Below the pieces are notes generated by a model. The model ran no database searches, had not been told where the DNA came from, and worked only from the letters and a program-made list of their open reading frames with translations. The position numbers were made by a program, and so were the translations under genes. A stretch of 64,000 nucleotides of DNA, taken from positions 62,001 through 126,000 of the forward strand of contig NZ_FQXV01000009.1 in the NCBI RefSeq assembly GCF_900130065.1, written 5' to 3'. The DNA is from Sporobacter termitidis DSM 10068 (lineage in GTDB: Bacteria > Bacillota > Clostridia > Oscillospirales > Oscillospiraceae). Positions 1-7,804 of the stretch are shown in pieces; positions within the stretch are counted from its first letter, which is position 1, and each line of letters opens with the position of its first letter.

Positions 1-1410
1 ATCGGCGGCGAATGGGTCGACGCCGAGTCCGGCAAGACATTTGAAACAGTGAACGTCACAACGGGCGCGCCGCTGGGCACGGCGCCGCTGGCCGACAAGG
101 CCGACGTGGACAACGCCGTGGCGGCGGCGCGGCGTGCGTTCCCCGTCTGGGCCGAAAAGACCCCCGGGCAGCGCAGCGCCGTCGTGGCCGCTATCGGCGA
201 GCACATCAAAAAGCACGCCAAGGAGATGGCGCATCTGGACGCCCTGGAGCACGGCCTGCCGGAGCACATCGCCATCGGGCCCACCATGGGCGCGGCCGGC
301 AACTTTGAGCAGGCCGCCGCCTACAGCCGCCATTTGGAGGGGCACGCCATTCCATCCAACAATGACAGGATGTACAGCCTGGAGCGCGTACCCGTCGGCG
401 TCTGCGCGCTGATCACGCCGTGGAACATGCCGTTTTTCCTCATGGCGCAGAAGGTCGCGCTGAGTCTGGCCGCCGGCAACACCTGCGTTTTAAAGGTTCC
501 CAGCATCAACGCCATCACCTCGCTGAAGTTTGCCGAAATCCTCTCTGAGGTCGAGGGGCTGCCGAAGGGCGCCGTGAACGTCGTCACCGGCCCGGGCGGC
601 ACCATCGGCACCTATATGGCGGCTCACCCCGGGGTGGACTGCGTCGGCTTTACCGGCAGCACCGAGACGGGCGTGTCCATCATGCAGGCCGCCGCCCCCA
701 CGCTGAAAAAGCTCGTTATGGAGCTGGGCGGCAAGAATCCGGCCATCATCTTCCCGGACGCAAACCTGGACAGGGCCGTGGAGGTCCTGGCCCACCACCA
801 GTTCCACAACTGCGGCCAGGCCTGCGGCTCGCCGGGCCGGTATTACATCCACGAGAGCGTGTACGATAAGTTTTTGGAAAAGTTCCTGGACCACGCCAGG
901 CATTTGACCGTCGGCGACCCGCTGGACCCGAAGACGGACATGGGCCCGCTGGTGAGCCGCGAGCATTGGGGCAAGGTCACGGGCTATATCCAGAGCGGCA
1001 TCGACGAGGGCGCCGGGCTCCTCCTCGACGGCAGAACGTATGACGCCAACTTTATCGGCCCCACCGTCTTCACGGACGTGACGCCCGGAATGAAAATCTA
1101 CCGGGACGAGATTTTCGGACCTGTGGCGGTCATGCTGAAGTGGCGCGACGAGGATGAGGTCATGGCGCTGGCAAACGACAATACATACGGCCTGACGGCC
1201 TCCATCTGGACGGCGAACATCGCCCACGCCCTGAAGCTGGGCAAAAAGCTGACGGTCGGCACCTTCTCCGTCAACTCCCACAACTTTATCGCGGCCGAGG
1301 CCCCCTGGGGCGGCGTTCGCCAGAGTGGCGTCGGCGGCAAGGAGGGCGGCTACCAGGGCGTGCTGGAATACACGGAGCAGAAGATGATCACCATCTGTCT
1401 GATAGAATAA
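1..1410 (+). CDS. Aldehyde dehydrogenase family protein (5' end outside window)
   Basis: NAD(P)-dependent oxidation of an aldehyde to its acid; the substrate cannot be read from sequence. The frame is open from base 1 and begins inside the conserved N-terminal stretch (IGGEWVDAESG), so only a few residues are missing. The visible part is about 469 residues, close to the full ALDH fold. The nucleotide-binding FTGSTETG motif, the general-base glutamate in MELGGKNP and the catalytic cysteine in NCGQACGSPGR are all present. The C-terminal ALDH segment (PWGGVRQSGVGGKEGG) is intact. A lactonase-like hydrolase follows 180 bases later on the same strand, so a shared catabolic role is possible but unproven. 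Confidence 0.93.
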   Translation: MGGEWVDAESGKTFETVNVTTGAPLGTAPLADKADVDNAVAAARRAFPVWAEKTPGQRSAVVAAIGEHIKKHAKEMAHLDALEHGLPEHIAIGPTMGAAGNFEQAAAYSRHLEGHAIPSNNDRMYSLERVPVGVCALITPWNMPFFLMAQKVALSLAAGNTCVLKVPSINAITSLKFAEILSEVEGLPKGAVNVVTGPGGTIGTYMAAHPGVDCVGFTGSTETGVSIMQAAAPTLKKLVMELGGKNPAIIFPDANLDRAVEVLAHHQFHNCGQACGSPGRYYIHESVYDKFLEKFLDHARHLTVGDPLDPKTDMGPLVSREHWGKVTGYIQSGIDEGAGLLLDGRTYDANFIGPTVFTDVTPGMKIYRDEIFGPVAVMLKWRDEDEVMALANDNTYGLTASIWTANIAHALKLGKKLTVGTFSVNSHNFIAAEAPWGGVRQSGVGGKEGGYQGVLEYTEQKMITICLIE

Positions 1411-1483
1411 CTTCTTTGCAGGGGGCGATGCCCGCATCGCCCCGCCGGTCCTTATTCCTGTGTCACCCGCCGCGCCGACAAGC

Positions 1484-1540
1484 ATCCCTCCTTCAGTCGC
1501 CTGCGGGCGACAGCGCCCTCGTCTGAGGGAGCCGGAGGAA
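1484..1540. repeat. Degenerate arm of a MITE-like intergenic repeat
   Basis: The stretch CCCTCCTTCAGTCGCCTGCG, followed by a GACAGC-type end, resembles one arm of the larger inverted-repeat element at 27967-28113 (CCCTCATCAGTCGGCTGCGC then GACAGC). Only one arm is recognisable. It lies between the aldehyde dehydrogenase and the hydrolase gene and has no coding potential. Confidence 0.45.
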
Positions 1541-1590
1541 CGGCGGCCCGGTATGGGGCATCGGGCCATGATTACTATGGGGGTCATAAA

Positions 1591-2340
1591 ATGCAAAGCG
1601 GCATGAAGCTCTATTGTATCCAGGTGGGCGCCTTTCGGCTGCCGAGAGGCTTTGTGGCGGCGCGGTGCCGGGACGCGAACGTGCCCGCGGTGATGCCGAT
1701 CTACACCTATCTCATCGAGCACCCGAGGGGGCGCGTGCTGGTGGACACGGGCCAGTCCTATGAAATGCGGGACGAAAACACCGTCATGGAGGAGAAGGAC
1801 ACGATCCTCCATAAGCTCACGGCGCTGGGCCTGGGGCCGGACGACATCGATTACGTGGTCATGAGCCACATGCACCTGGACCACTCGGGATATATGAACT
1901 ATTTCCCGAATTCCACCTATATCGCCCGCCGCGAGGAGCTGAAGGCGGCGTGGTGGCCGGAGGCCTGCGAGGGCGGCTACGTCTTCCCCACCTATGAGAA
2001 GACGAGGAAATTCAAATTCATCCAGCCGGGAGACGACGAGGAATACGACATCTTTATGGACGGCGCTATCGTGCTCATCGACACGCGGGGCCACTCGCGG
2101 GGACATCAGTCCGTCGTACTGGACCTGCCGAATACCGGCAAAACAGTGCTCGCTGCCGACGCCGCGCCCTTAAAGGAGGTCCTGGAGCGCCGGCTGCTCC
2201 CCGGCACCTGCACGGACAACTGGCAGGCCATGCGCGCCGTTGAAAAGCTCCTCCACTACGAGGCGTGCGGCTATAAGCTGATCTACGCCCACGACCCCGA
2301 CAATCTGCCGTCAATAAGCTTTCCGGCGTATTACGACTGA
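1591..2340 (+). CDS. Metallo-beta-lactamase-fold hydrolase, N-acyl homoserine lactonase-like
   Basis: Predicted cytosolic dinuclear-metal hydrolase of about 249 residues, the usual length for the AiiA/AttM lactonase group. The metal motif HxHxDH is seen as HMHLDH at about residues 93-98. Further ligand candidates are the histidines in the GHSRGHQS segment and the aspartate in AADAAP. Members hydrolyse acyl-homoserine lactones or other small lactones and esters. A quorum-quenching role is inference only, because many Clostridia carry this group without known signalling. The start at 1591 has a weak G-rich site upstream (GGGGG). A 13-bp perfect stem just after the stop probably terminates it. 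Confidence 0.85.
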   Translation: MQSGMKLYCIQVGAFRLPRGFVAARCRDANVPAVMPIYTYLIEHPRGRVLVDTGQSYEMRDENTVMEEKDTILHKLTALGLGPDDIDYVVMSHMHLDHSGYMNYFPNSTYIARREELKAAWWPEACEGGYVFPTYEKTRKFKFIQPGDDEEYDIFMDGAIVLIDTRGHSRGHQSVVLDLPNTGKTVLAADAAPLKEVLERRLLPGTCTDNWQAMRAVEKLLHYEACGYKLIYAHDPDNLPSISFPAYYD

Positions 2341-2361
2341 ACGGCGTATAACGGCATCAGG

Positions 2362-2394
2362 CTGAAAGCCGCCCGCAAACAGGGCGGCTTTCAG
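2362..2394 (+). terminator. Hairpin after the lactonase-like gene
   Basis: A perfect 13-bp stem (CTGAAAGCCGCCC with its complement) closes a 7-base loop 22 bases after the stop codon. The U-run is weak. Its right arm merges into the dispersed repeat that starts at 2387, so it may belong to that element. Confidence 0.6.
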
Positions 2395-2567
2395 GCTATT
2401 GATAAAGCCCTTTGGGCTTTATCAATAAGGGGCTGCATGCGGCGCGCTCAGCCGCGCCCCGCATGAGAGGTGTCACTCCGGAGGCGCATGTCCTCCTGTG
2501 TGACAAATTTTCAATTTATTTGCCGCTCCGGCGGCAAACTCTGCGAGGCTTTGCCCCTTTGTATGCA
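2387..2567 (+). repeat. Dispersed structured repeat, copy A (about 181 bp)
   Basis: About 80 percent or more identical by eye to 34776-34956, and in shortened form to the reverse strand of 48055-48153. Shared landmarks in order are a small hairpin GATAAAGCC...GGCTTTATC, GGCTGCATGC, CGCTCAGCCG, CACTCCGGAGGCGCATGTCC, AATTTATTTGCCGCTCC, GGCGGCAAACTCTGCGAGGC and GTATGCA. It contains no credible gene. It fills most of the gap between the hydrolase and the cysteate synthase operon. Confidence 0.85.
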
Positions 2568-2606
2568 TGAACCTGAAATTCTACAGGATTTCACTTAATA
2601 ACCAAT

Positions 2607-2635
2607 TTGCACCTGCGATAATTATTTGATATACT
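2607..2635 (+). promoter_or_regulatory. Sigma-A-type promoter of the cysteate synthase operon
   Basis: TTGCAC, a 17-base spacer and TATACT. Transcription would start near 2642 and leave a leader of about 195 bases before the chosen start at 2839. The leader has a short stem (AAATCCG...CGGATTT, about 2771-2797), but no known riboswitch was recognised. A second TATAAT lies at 2737-2742 without a convincing -35 box. Confidence 0.65.
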
Positions 2636-2838
2636 GATAAAGTTCGCTAGAGCAAATTCATCGGACGCACAATCAAATCGGCGTAAAATCGCAGTTAAAA
2701 CTGAGCGCCTGTTATGCATTTGCCCGGGATATGTTATATAATCAGCAGAAGGAAACGAAACAGCACGGCAAAATCCGTTGGAGCTACGGCGGATTTATGA
2801 TATTTGATGTTTTGAGGTCATGGAATTCAGGTGAAAAT

Positions 2839-4116
2839 ATGAGAAGACGTCAAAAGCTGCTCTGCCTAGATACACAGGCCGAGCTCATCGACGACGGGGT
2901 GATCCTGGAAAACCCCCAGGCTAAAAGGCCGGCGCTCCTCCGCGCCATCTTCGGGAAAAAGCGGCTCGACATTAAAGACGACCTGCCCGGCGTTTACAAA
3001 TACTCGGACTGGCTGCCCATTGCCAGGACCCTGAAGGCAGACGGCGCACCGGTCACGTATCCGAGCCGGAAGCTGGGGCGGTACCTGGGGCTGCGGAATC
3101 TTTACATCACCTTCAACGGCTATTGGCCGGAGATCGGCGCGACGATGAAAACCGGCACCTTTAAGGAGTGCGAGGCCTATTCCGTCTGCGCGCGGTTCCC
3201 GAAAGGCGCGGGGACGCTTGTGGTCGCCTCCGCGGGGAACACGGCCAGGGCCTTTATGAAGGTCGCTTCGGAAAACGACATCCCGATGGCGATCGTCGTC
3301 CCGGAAAAGAACGTGGACAGCCTCTGGTCGCTGGAGCCTTTGAACCCCTGCGTCAAGATCGTTGCCGCGGGCGGGGAATCCGACTATTACGACGCCATAC
3401 GGCTCTCGAACGCCATCTGCGGCATCGACGGCTTTGTCAACGAGGGCGGCGCCAAAAACGTGGCGCGCCGGGACGGCATGGGGACGACGGTCCTGTCGGC
3501 CGCCACGACGATCGGCGAGATCCCGGACTATTACTTTCAGGCCGTGGGCAGCGGGACGGGCGCCATCGCGGCCTACGAGGCCAACCTCCGGCTGAATCAG
3601 AGCGGCCAGTTCAAGCCGAAGAAGATGCGGCTGTTTGTCTCGCAAAACCTGCCGTTTGCGCCGATGGCCAAGGCCTGGGCCAAAAAGTCCCGGACGCTTG
3701 ACCCCATGGACGACGGCGAGGCGCTTTCCGAAATCGACACGATGGTGGCCAAGGTGCTGTCCAACAGGCAGCCGCCCTACGGGATCACCGGCGGGCTTTA
3801 CGACGCCCTCACGGGCTCGGACGGCGACGTTATCGCCGTGGAAAACCAGCAGGCGCTGGAGGCACAGCAGCTGTTTCTTGAAAAAGAGGGGCGCGACATC
3901 TGCCCGGAGGCCGGCGTGGCGCTGGCGTCCCTGATGCTCAAGCTGAAGGACGGCGCGCTGCGGCGGGGCGACGTTATCATGCTGAACATCACCGGCGGCG
4001 GCATGGAAGCCCTGGCGCGCGAAAACACCCTGTACAGGGCCGCGCCGTCTCTGGTGGTCCCCCGGGAGGACATCGGGGCGGAGACGATGAAAGAAAAAAT
4101 CAAATCACTTTTTTGA
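2839..4116 (+). CDS. Cysteate synthase homologue (PLP-dependent, threonine synthase fold)
   Basis: Cysteate synthase makes L-cysteate from O-phosphoserine and sulfite in methanogens (coenzyme M route) and supplies cysteate for sulfonolipids in some bacteria. The 425-residue protein shows conserved blocks I associate with that family rather than with threonine synthase: FNGYWPEIGA, ASAGNTARAF (about 130-139), EGGAKNVARRDGMGT (about 202-216), YFQAVGSGTG (phosphate-binding loop, about 232-241), SQNLPFAPM and NRQPPYGITGG. The PLP lysine is in TGTFKECEA, about residue 109. The start at 2839 has an AGGTGA site; the longer frame to 2731 begins near or upstream of likely transcription starts and was not used. 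It is first in an operon with an alpha-oxoamine synthase and a reductase, which fits cysteate being made for acylation. Confidence 0.82.
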   Translation: MRRRQKLLCLDTQAELIDDGVILENPQAKRPALLRAIFGKKRLDIKDDLPGVYKYSDWLPIARTLKADGAPVTYPSRKLGRYLGLRNLYITFNGYWPEIGATMKTGTFKECEAYSVCARFPKGAGTLVVASAGNTARAFMKVASENDIPMAIVVPEKNVDSLWSLEPLNPCVKIVAAGGESDYYDAIRLSNAICGIDGFVNEGGAKNVARRDGMGTTVLSAATTIGEIPDYYFQAVGSGTGAIAAYEANLRLNQSGQFKPKKMRLFVSQNLPFAPMAKAWAKKSRTLDPMDDGEALSEIDTMVAKVLSNRQPPYGITGGLYDALTGSDGDVIAVENQQALEAQQLFLEKEGRDICPEAGVALASLMLKLKDGALRRGDVIMLNITGGGMEALARENTLYRAAPSLVVPREDIGAETMKEKIKSLF

Positions 4117-4127
4117 GGGGATCAAGG

Positions 4128-5393
4128 ATGAACGATATTTTTAGCAAGTGCGCGACAAGCGAGGGCTATTTCGGCCAGTTCCGGGCTCAGGGCGACCGGT
4201 ATTACACCATGCCGGTCATGGAATCCGTGCCGGGCAAGATCATGAAATTCCAGGGCAGGGACTGTTTGATGTGGTCCATCAACAACTACCTGGGACTGGC
4301 GGAAAACGAGGAGGTCAAGCAGGCCGCCCTGGAGGCCATGAAGGTCTGGGGCACCAGCGGCCCCATGGGCTCCCGCATGATGAGCGGAAACACCGTGGAG
4401 CACATCAAGCTGGAGGAGAGCCTGGCCGATTTCGCGCAGAAGGAATCCTCCATCCTCTTCAATTACGGGTATCTGGGCGTCATCGGCACCGTGGCCTCGC
4501 TGGTGGGGCCGGACGACGTGATCGTCATGGACAAGCTGGTGCACGCCTCCATCGTCGACGCGGCCTTCGGGGCCGTCAGTGACCGGCGGCATGTGCGCGT
4601 CTTCCGCCACAACGATATGGACAGCCTGGAAAGCCGCCTGAAAAGCCTGCGCGAAACCGTCAAGGGCGGCATTCTGATCCTCACGGAGGGCGTTTACGGC
4701 ATGACGGGCGACGTGGCGCGCCTGAGAGACATTTGCGAGATCAAGGACAGGTACGGCGCCCGCCTCTTTGTCGACGACGCCCACGGCGTCGGCGTTATGG
4801 GGCCCACAGGCCGGGGCACGGCCGAGCACTTTGGCGTGCAGGACAAGGTGGACCTCTATTTCGGCACATTTGCGAAGGCGTTTGCCTCCATCGGCGGCTT
4901 TACGGCCGCCAATCGCGACGCGGTGGAGTGGATCCGCTACAACGCCAGGACCCAGGTCTTCGCCAAGAGCCTGCCGATGATCTACGTCAAGGCGCTCCAG
5001 AAGACGCTGGACCTGGTCCGGGACGGGGACGCCCGCCGGAAGCAGATGTTTTATATCGCGGACAAGCTGGCAAGCGGACTTTCCGAGCTGGGCTACTACA
5101 TCGGCAAGGTCGACTCCCCGCTGGTGCCCGTTTTCATCCCCGAGGGCAACCAGGTCACCGCGATGGAGTGGATCAGCTTTCTCAGGGACAAGGGCATTTT
5201 TGTCACCGGCGTCACCTATCCCGTCATCCCGAAGAACTATATCATGTTCCGCATGGTGCCGACGGCGTCGCACACGGACGAGGACGTGGAAAAGACGGTG
5301 GCGGCGTTCAGGAGCCTGCGGGACGAGCGGGGCCTGACGCTGCATTACGATATCGACGCCATTTCAAACATCTACGGAGACCCGGAGGTATGA
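4128..5393 (+). CDS. Alpha-oxoamine synthase, candidate cysteate fatty-acyltransferase (serine palmitoyltransferase-like)
   Basis: Fold-type I PLP enzyme that joins an amino acid to an acyl thioester with loss of CO2. The family includes KBL, BioF, ALAS, serine palmitoyltransferase and cysteate fatty-acyltransferase (CFAT). In the 421 residues the PLP lysine is in FGTFAKAFASIGG (about K250), the pyridine-binding aspartate in FVDDAHGVG (about 217), and the stacking histidine in KLVHASIVD (about 139). The PMGSRMMSGNT block (about 79-89) resembles the MMSG-type block I recall from Bacteroidetes SPT/CFAT proteins. It starts 11 bases after the cysteate synthase stop with a GAGGGG site and overlaps the next gene by ATGA. 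Cysteate as substrate is inferred from the neighbour; glycine or serine cannot be excluded. Confidence 0.8.
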   Translation: MNDIFSKCATSEGYFGQFRAQGDRYYTMPVMESVPGKIMKFQGRDCLMWSINNYLGLAENEEVKQAALEAMKVWGTSGPMGSRMMSGNTVEHIKLEESLADFAQKESSILFNYGYLGVIGTVASLVGPDDVIVMDKLVHASIVDAAFGAVSDRRHVRVFRHNDMDSLESRLKSLRETVKGGILILTEGVYGMTGDVARLRDICEIKDRYGARLFVDDAHGVGVMGPTGRGTAEHFGVQDKVDLYFGTFAKAFASIGGFTAANRDAVEWIRYNARTQVFAKSLPMIYVKALQKTLDLVRDGDARRKQMFYIADKLASGLSELGYYIGKVDSPLVPVFIPEGNQVTAMEWISFLRDKGIFVTGVTYPVIPKNYIMFRMVPTASHTDEDVEKTVAAFRSLRDERGLTLHYDIDAISNIYGDPEV

Positions 5394-6175
5394 CCGGAAC
5401 GGCGCTTGTCACCGGCGCCGCCAGCGGCATCGGCAAAGCGGCCGCGCTGGCGCTGAAAAGCGCGGGCTGGGAAGTCATCGGCACGTCCAGAACCCCGGAA
5501 ACCGTCGGCGCTGATTTGGCGGGCACCCGTTTTCTCCGTCTGGACCTCATGGATGAGAACAGTATCGCCGCGCTCCTCGGGCAGGTTGGTACCGTCGACG
5601 TTCTGGTCAACAGCGCGGGGGCCAGCCTCATGAGCGCCGTGGAGGAGACGCCGGTGGCGAAAATCCGAGGCCTGTTCGAGCTGATCGTGTTCGGCAACGT
5701 GCGCCTCATGCAGGGCGTCCTGCCGGGGATGCGCGCGGCGGGGCGCGGCCTCATCATCAATATCGGCTCCTACGCGGAGGTGACGCCCGTCCCCTGCTCG
5801 TCCATCTACGCCGGCGCCAAGGCGGCGCTGCACGTCCTTTCGGCGGGGCTCCGGCAGGAGGTCCGCCCCTTTGGCGTCAAAATCGTGACGGTGGCGCCCA
5901 CGTTTATCAAGACGCCCATCGTCCAGGAACGGTTCTGCGCCGAGAACTCCGCCTACGCCGGCATGATACAAAAGGCCGGGGCCGTGCGGGATAAAAATAT
6001 CGACTCGGGCTCTTCCCCGGATATCGTTGCGCGTCAAATACTCAAAATCGTCCGGGCGAAAAACCCGGCCTCCTTTTATCCGGTGGGCAAAAACGCCAGG
6101 CTTTTCCCGGTGATGCAGCGCATTTTGCCGGAGAGGGTCCGGGAGGCCGTCATACGCCGGCATTATCATCTGTAG
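5390..6175 (+). CDS. Short-chain dehydrogenase, candidate 3-ketocapnine-type reductase
   Basis: A 261-residue classical SDR. The dinucleotide motif is TGAASGIG (residues 8-15), NSAG is near 74, and the catalytic triad is Ser127, Tyr140 and Lys144. The C-terminal part with a basic tail (PERVREAVIRRH) is like reductases that act on lipid-linked or long-chain ketones. The start ATG overlaps the upstream stop (ATGA), and GGAGGT sits directly before it, so translation is probably coupled. Next to an alpha-oxoamine synthase, the natural role is reduction of the 3-keto product, as 3-ketodihydrosphingosine reductase does after serine palmitoyltransferase. That assignment is inference from position. 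Confidence 0.82.
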   Translation: MTGTALVTGAASGIGKAAALALKSAGWEVIGTSRTPETVGADLAGTRFLRLDLMDENSIAALLGQVGTVDVLVNSAGASLMSAVEETPVAKIRGLFELIVFGNVRLMQGVLPGMRAAGRGLIINIGSYAEVTPVPCSSIYAGAKAALHVLSAGLRQEVRPFGVKIVTVAPTFIKTPIVQERFCAENSAYAGMIQKAGAVRDKNIDSGSSPDIVARQILKIVRAKNPASFYPVGKNARLFPVMQRILPERVREAVIRRHYHL

Positions 6176-6187
6176 GCGGTGGTAGAT

Positions 6188-7264
6188 ATGGAACCGATCA
6201 TCAGCGGCATCCAGCAGGTGGGTATCGGCGTGGCCGATTTGGGCGCGGCCCGGTCGTGGTACGGCCGCGTGCTGGGCTTTGACATCCCCATATTTGACGA
6301 TCCGGGCGTGGCCGACAGAATGCAGCGCTATACGGGCGGGCAGCCGCAGTCGCGCCATGCCATACTGGCCGTCAACCTGCAGGGCGGCGGCGGGCTGGAA
6401 ATCTGGCAGTACACGTCGCGCACGCCGCGGCCCCCGGCCTTTGAGGTCCGGGCCGGCGACCTGGGGATCTTTCTGCTCCGCATAAAGACGCCGTACGTTG
6501 AAAAGGCCTATCTGCAGCTGAAAAAGCATAACGCCGATATCCTGGGCGGCATCGTCGAGACGCCGGAAGGCGTCCGGGCGCTGTGCCTCAGGGACCTGTA
6601 CGGCAATCTTATCCGGCTGGAGGAGTCGGACGCCCTATTTACAAAAACGCCCGCCCTGAACGGCGGCGTCATCGGCGCCTCCGTCGGCGTTTCCAATATG
6701 GAGAAATCTGTCCGGTTCTACAGGGAAATTCTCGGCTACGACAAGGTACTCTACGACGGCACGGGGGCCTTTCCGGATATGCATCCCCTGCCCGGCGGCG
6801 CCGGCGTATTCCGGCGGGTGCTGCTGGGGCACTCAAAGCCGCGGGAGGGCGCTTTTGCCAAAATGTTGGGCGCCTCCACCATTGAGCTTGTCCAGTGCCT
6901 GGACAGGACGCCCGGTAAAATTTTTGAAAACCGCTGCTGGGGCGACCCGGGCTATATCCAGATCTGCTACGATATCCGCGGCATGTCGGCCCTCAAGGCG
7001 CTGTGCGCGGAAAAGGGCCACCCCTTTACCGTGGAGTCGAACCCCGAGACAGCGGAGAAAAACGACACCTTCGACATGGGCGAGGCCTCCGGCATCTTTT
7101 CTTACGCGGAGGACCCAGACGGCACGCTCATCGAATTTGTGGAGACTCACAGGCTGCCGATTATGAAAAAGCTGGGCTGGTATCTCGACCTGCGGAAGAG
7201 GGACCCCAAAAAGCCTCTCCCCGACTGGATGCTGAAAACGCTCCGCTGGAACCGGAAAAAATAG
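6188..7264 (+). CDS. Tandem VOC-superfamily protein in the cysteate operon
   Basis: About 358 residues with two vicinal-oxygen-chelate units. The first begins at IQQVGIGVADLGAARSWYGR and the second at GASVGVSNMEKSVRFYRE (about residue 160), each followed by an FD or YD turn and a late beta strand (LEIWQY; LIEFVETH). The usual N-terminal metal histidine of the first unit appears replaced by glutamine (IQQVG), while glutamates of the late strands are kept. Activity is unknown; VOC proteins include dioxygenases, isomerases, lyases and metal-free binding proteins. It begins 12 bases after the SDR stop with a GGCGGTGG site and ends the operon. A lipid head-group tailoring or binding role is only a guess. 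Confidence 0.75.
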   Translation: MEPIISGIQQVGIGVADLGAARSWYGRVLGFDIPIFDDPGVADRMQRYTGGQPQSRHAILAVNLQGGGGLEIWQYTSRTPRPPAFEVRAGDLGIFLLRIKTPYVEKAYLQLKKHNADILGGIVETPEGVRALCLRDLYGNLIRLEESDALFTKTPALNGGVIGASVGVSNMEKSVRFYREILGYDKVLYDGTGAFPDMHPLPGGAGVFRRVLLGHSKPREGAFAKMLGASTIELVQCLDRTPGKIFENRCWGDPGYIQICYDIRGMSALKALCAEKGHPFTVESNPETAEKNDTFDMGEASGIFSYAEDPDGTLIEFVETHRLPIMKKLGWYLDLRKRDPKKPLPDWMLKTLRWNRKK

Positions 7265-7301
7265 CGCGGCGCGTCCGCTCCAAAATCATGGGACAGAAAA
7301 A

Positions 7302-7323
7302 TACCAGGGCTTTCACCCTGGTT
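7302..7323 (-). terminator. Terminator between convergent genes
   Basis: CCAGGG/CCCTGG stem with a 6-base loop, U-rich on the minus strand (TATTTTT) and weakly on the plus strand. It can serve both the VOC gene and the small minus-strand gene. Confidence 0.7.
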
Positions 7324-7336
7324 TCCTCAGGTTTTG

Positions 7337-7573
7337 CTAGCCGGCGTCCTGTTGTTCGAGACAATCCTCGTAATAATTCAACGCGTCGATCGACTCGTAA
7401 TCGGCGACGCTCCCGTTTTTGCCATAAGCTTCGAAATGCAGAAACGCCGGGTAAAAAATTCCCTGGTCTATCGCTTCGTCATTGATCGTCAAGCTGACAT
7501 ACGCCATGTCGTCGCTCGACATTTCCTGCACTTTTCTGAGCAGCGCGGGGATATGTACCTGAATATTATTCAT
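7337..7573 (-). CDS. Small conserved-looking hypothetical protein (78 aa)
   Basis: Not recognised. The protein is acidic (many D and E), has no signal peptide or membrane segment, and ends in NYYEDCLEQQDAG. It is probably real: a strong GGGAAGG site lies 6 bases before the ATG, it is not an antisense shadow of another gene, and a terminator follows. It is convergent with the cysteate operon and is followed on its 5' side by an AT-rich gap that should hold its promoter. Confidence 0.6.
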   Translation of the reverse strand: MNNIQVHIPALLRKVQEMSSDDMAYVSLTINDEAIDQGIFYPAFLHFEAYGKNGSVADYESIDALNYYEDCLEQQDAG

Positions 7574-7742
7574 GTTTACCTTCCCTTTATTTTAAATTTG
7601 TCGTACAACAACGTGCAGTTTATGACATATTCCTGCAATTGGCAAGAGCGAAGAAAATCGAGTTTTGTCGAACCTTAAATAATAGTAGGCATGTACAAAA
7701 TAAGCCGTCTTACGACGGAATATTTCTTATTTTTGCATAACA

Positions 7743-7771
7743 AAACCGCTGTGCCGGGGGCACAGCGGTTT
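7743..7771 (-). terminator. Terminator of the transketolase operon
   Basis: A 13-bp perfect stem (AAACCGCTGTGCC and complement) with a 3-base loop, 34 bases after the SDR stop, followed on the minus strand by TTTTG. Confidence 0.8.
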
Positions 7772-7804
7772 ATATTTTATGTTCGGCGTATCAAGCCGGC
7801 CGCT

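Noticed and set aside
490-2106. 538-codon open frame on the minus strand
   Set aside because: It runs antisense through the aldehyde dehydrogenase and hydrolase genes, has no family motif or ribosome site, and is explained by GC-rich codon use on the other strand.
2731-2838. N-terminal extension of the cysteate synthase frame
   Set aside because: The added residues match no homologue pattern, begin near a TATAAT box, and the ATG at 2839 has a ribosome site and the expected N-terminus.
2839-4116. Threonine synthase as the function
   Set aside because: The fold is shared, but the YWPE, ASAGNTARAF, GGAKNVARRDGMGT and QNLPF blocks fit cysteate synthase better, and no threonine pathway genes are adjacent.
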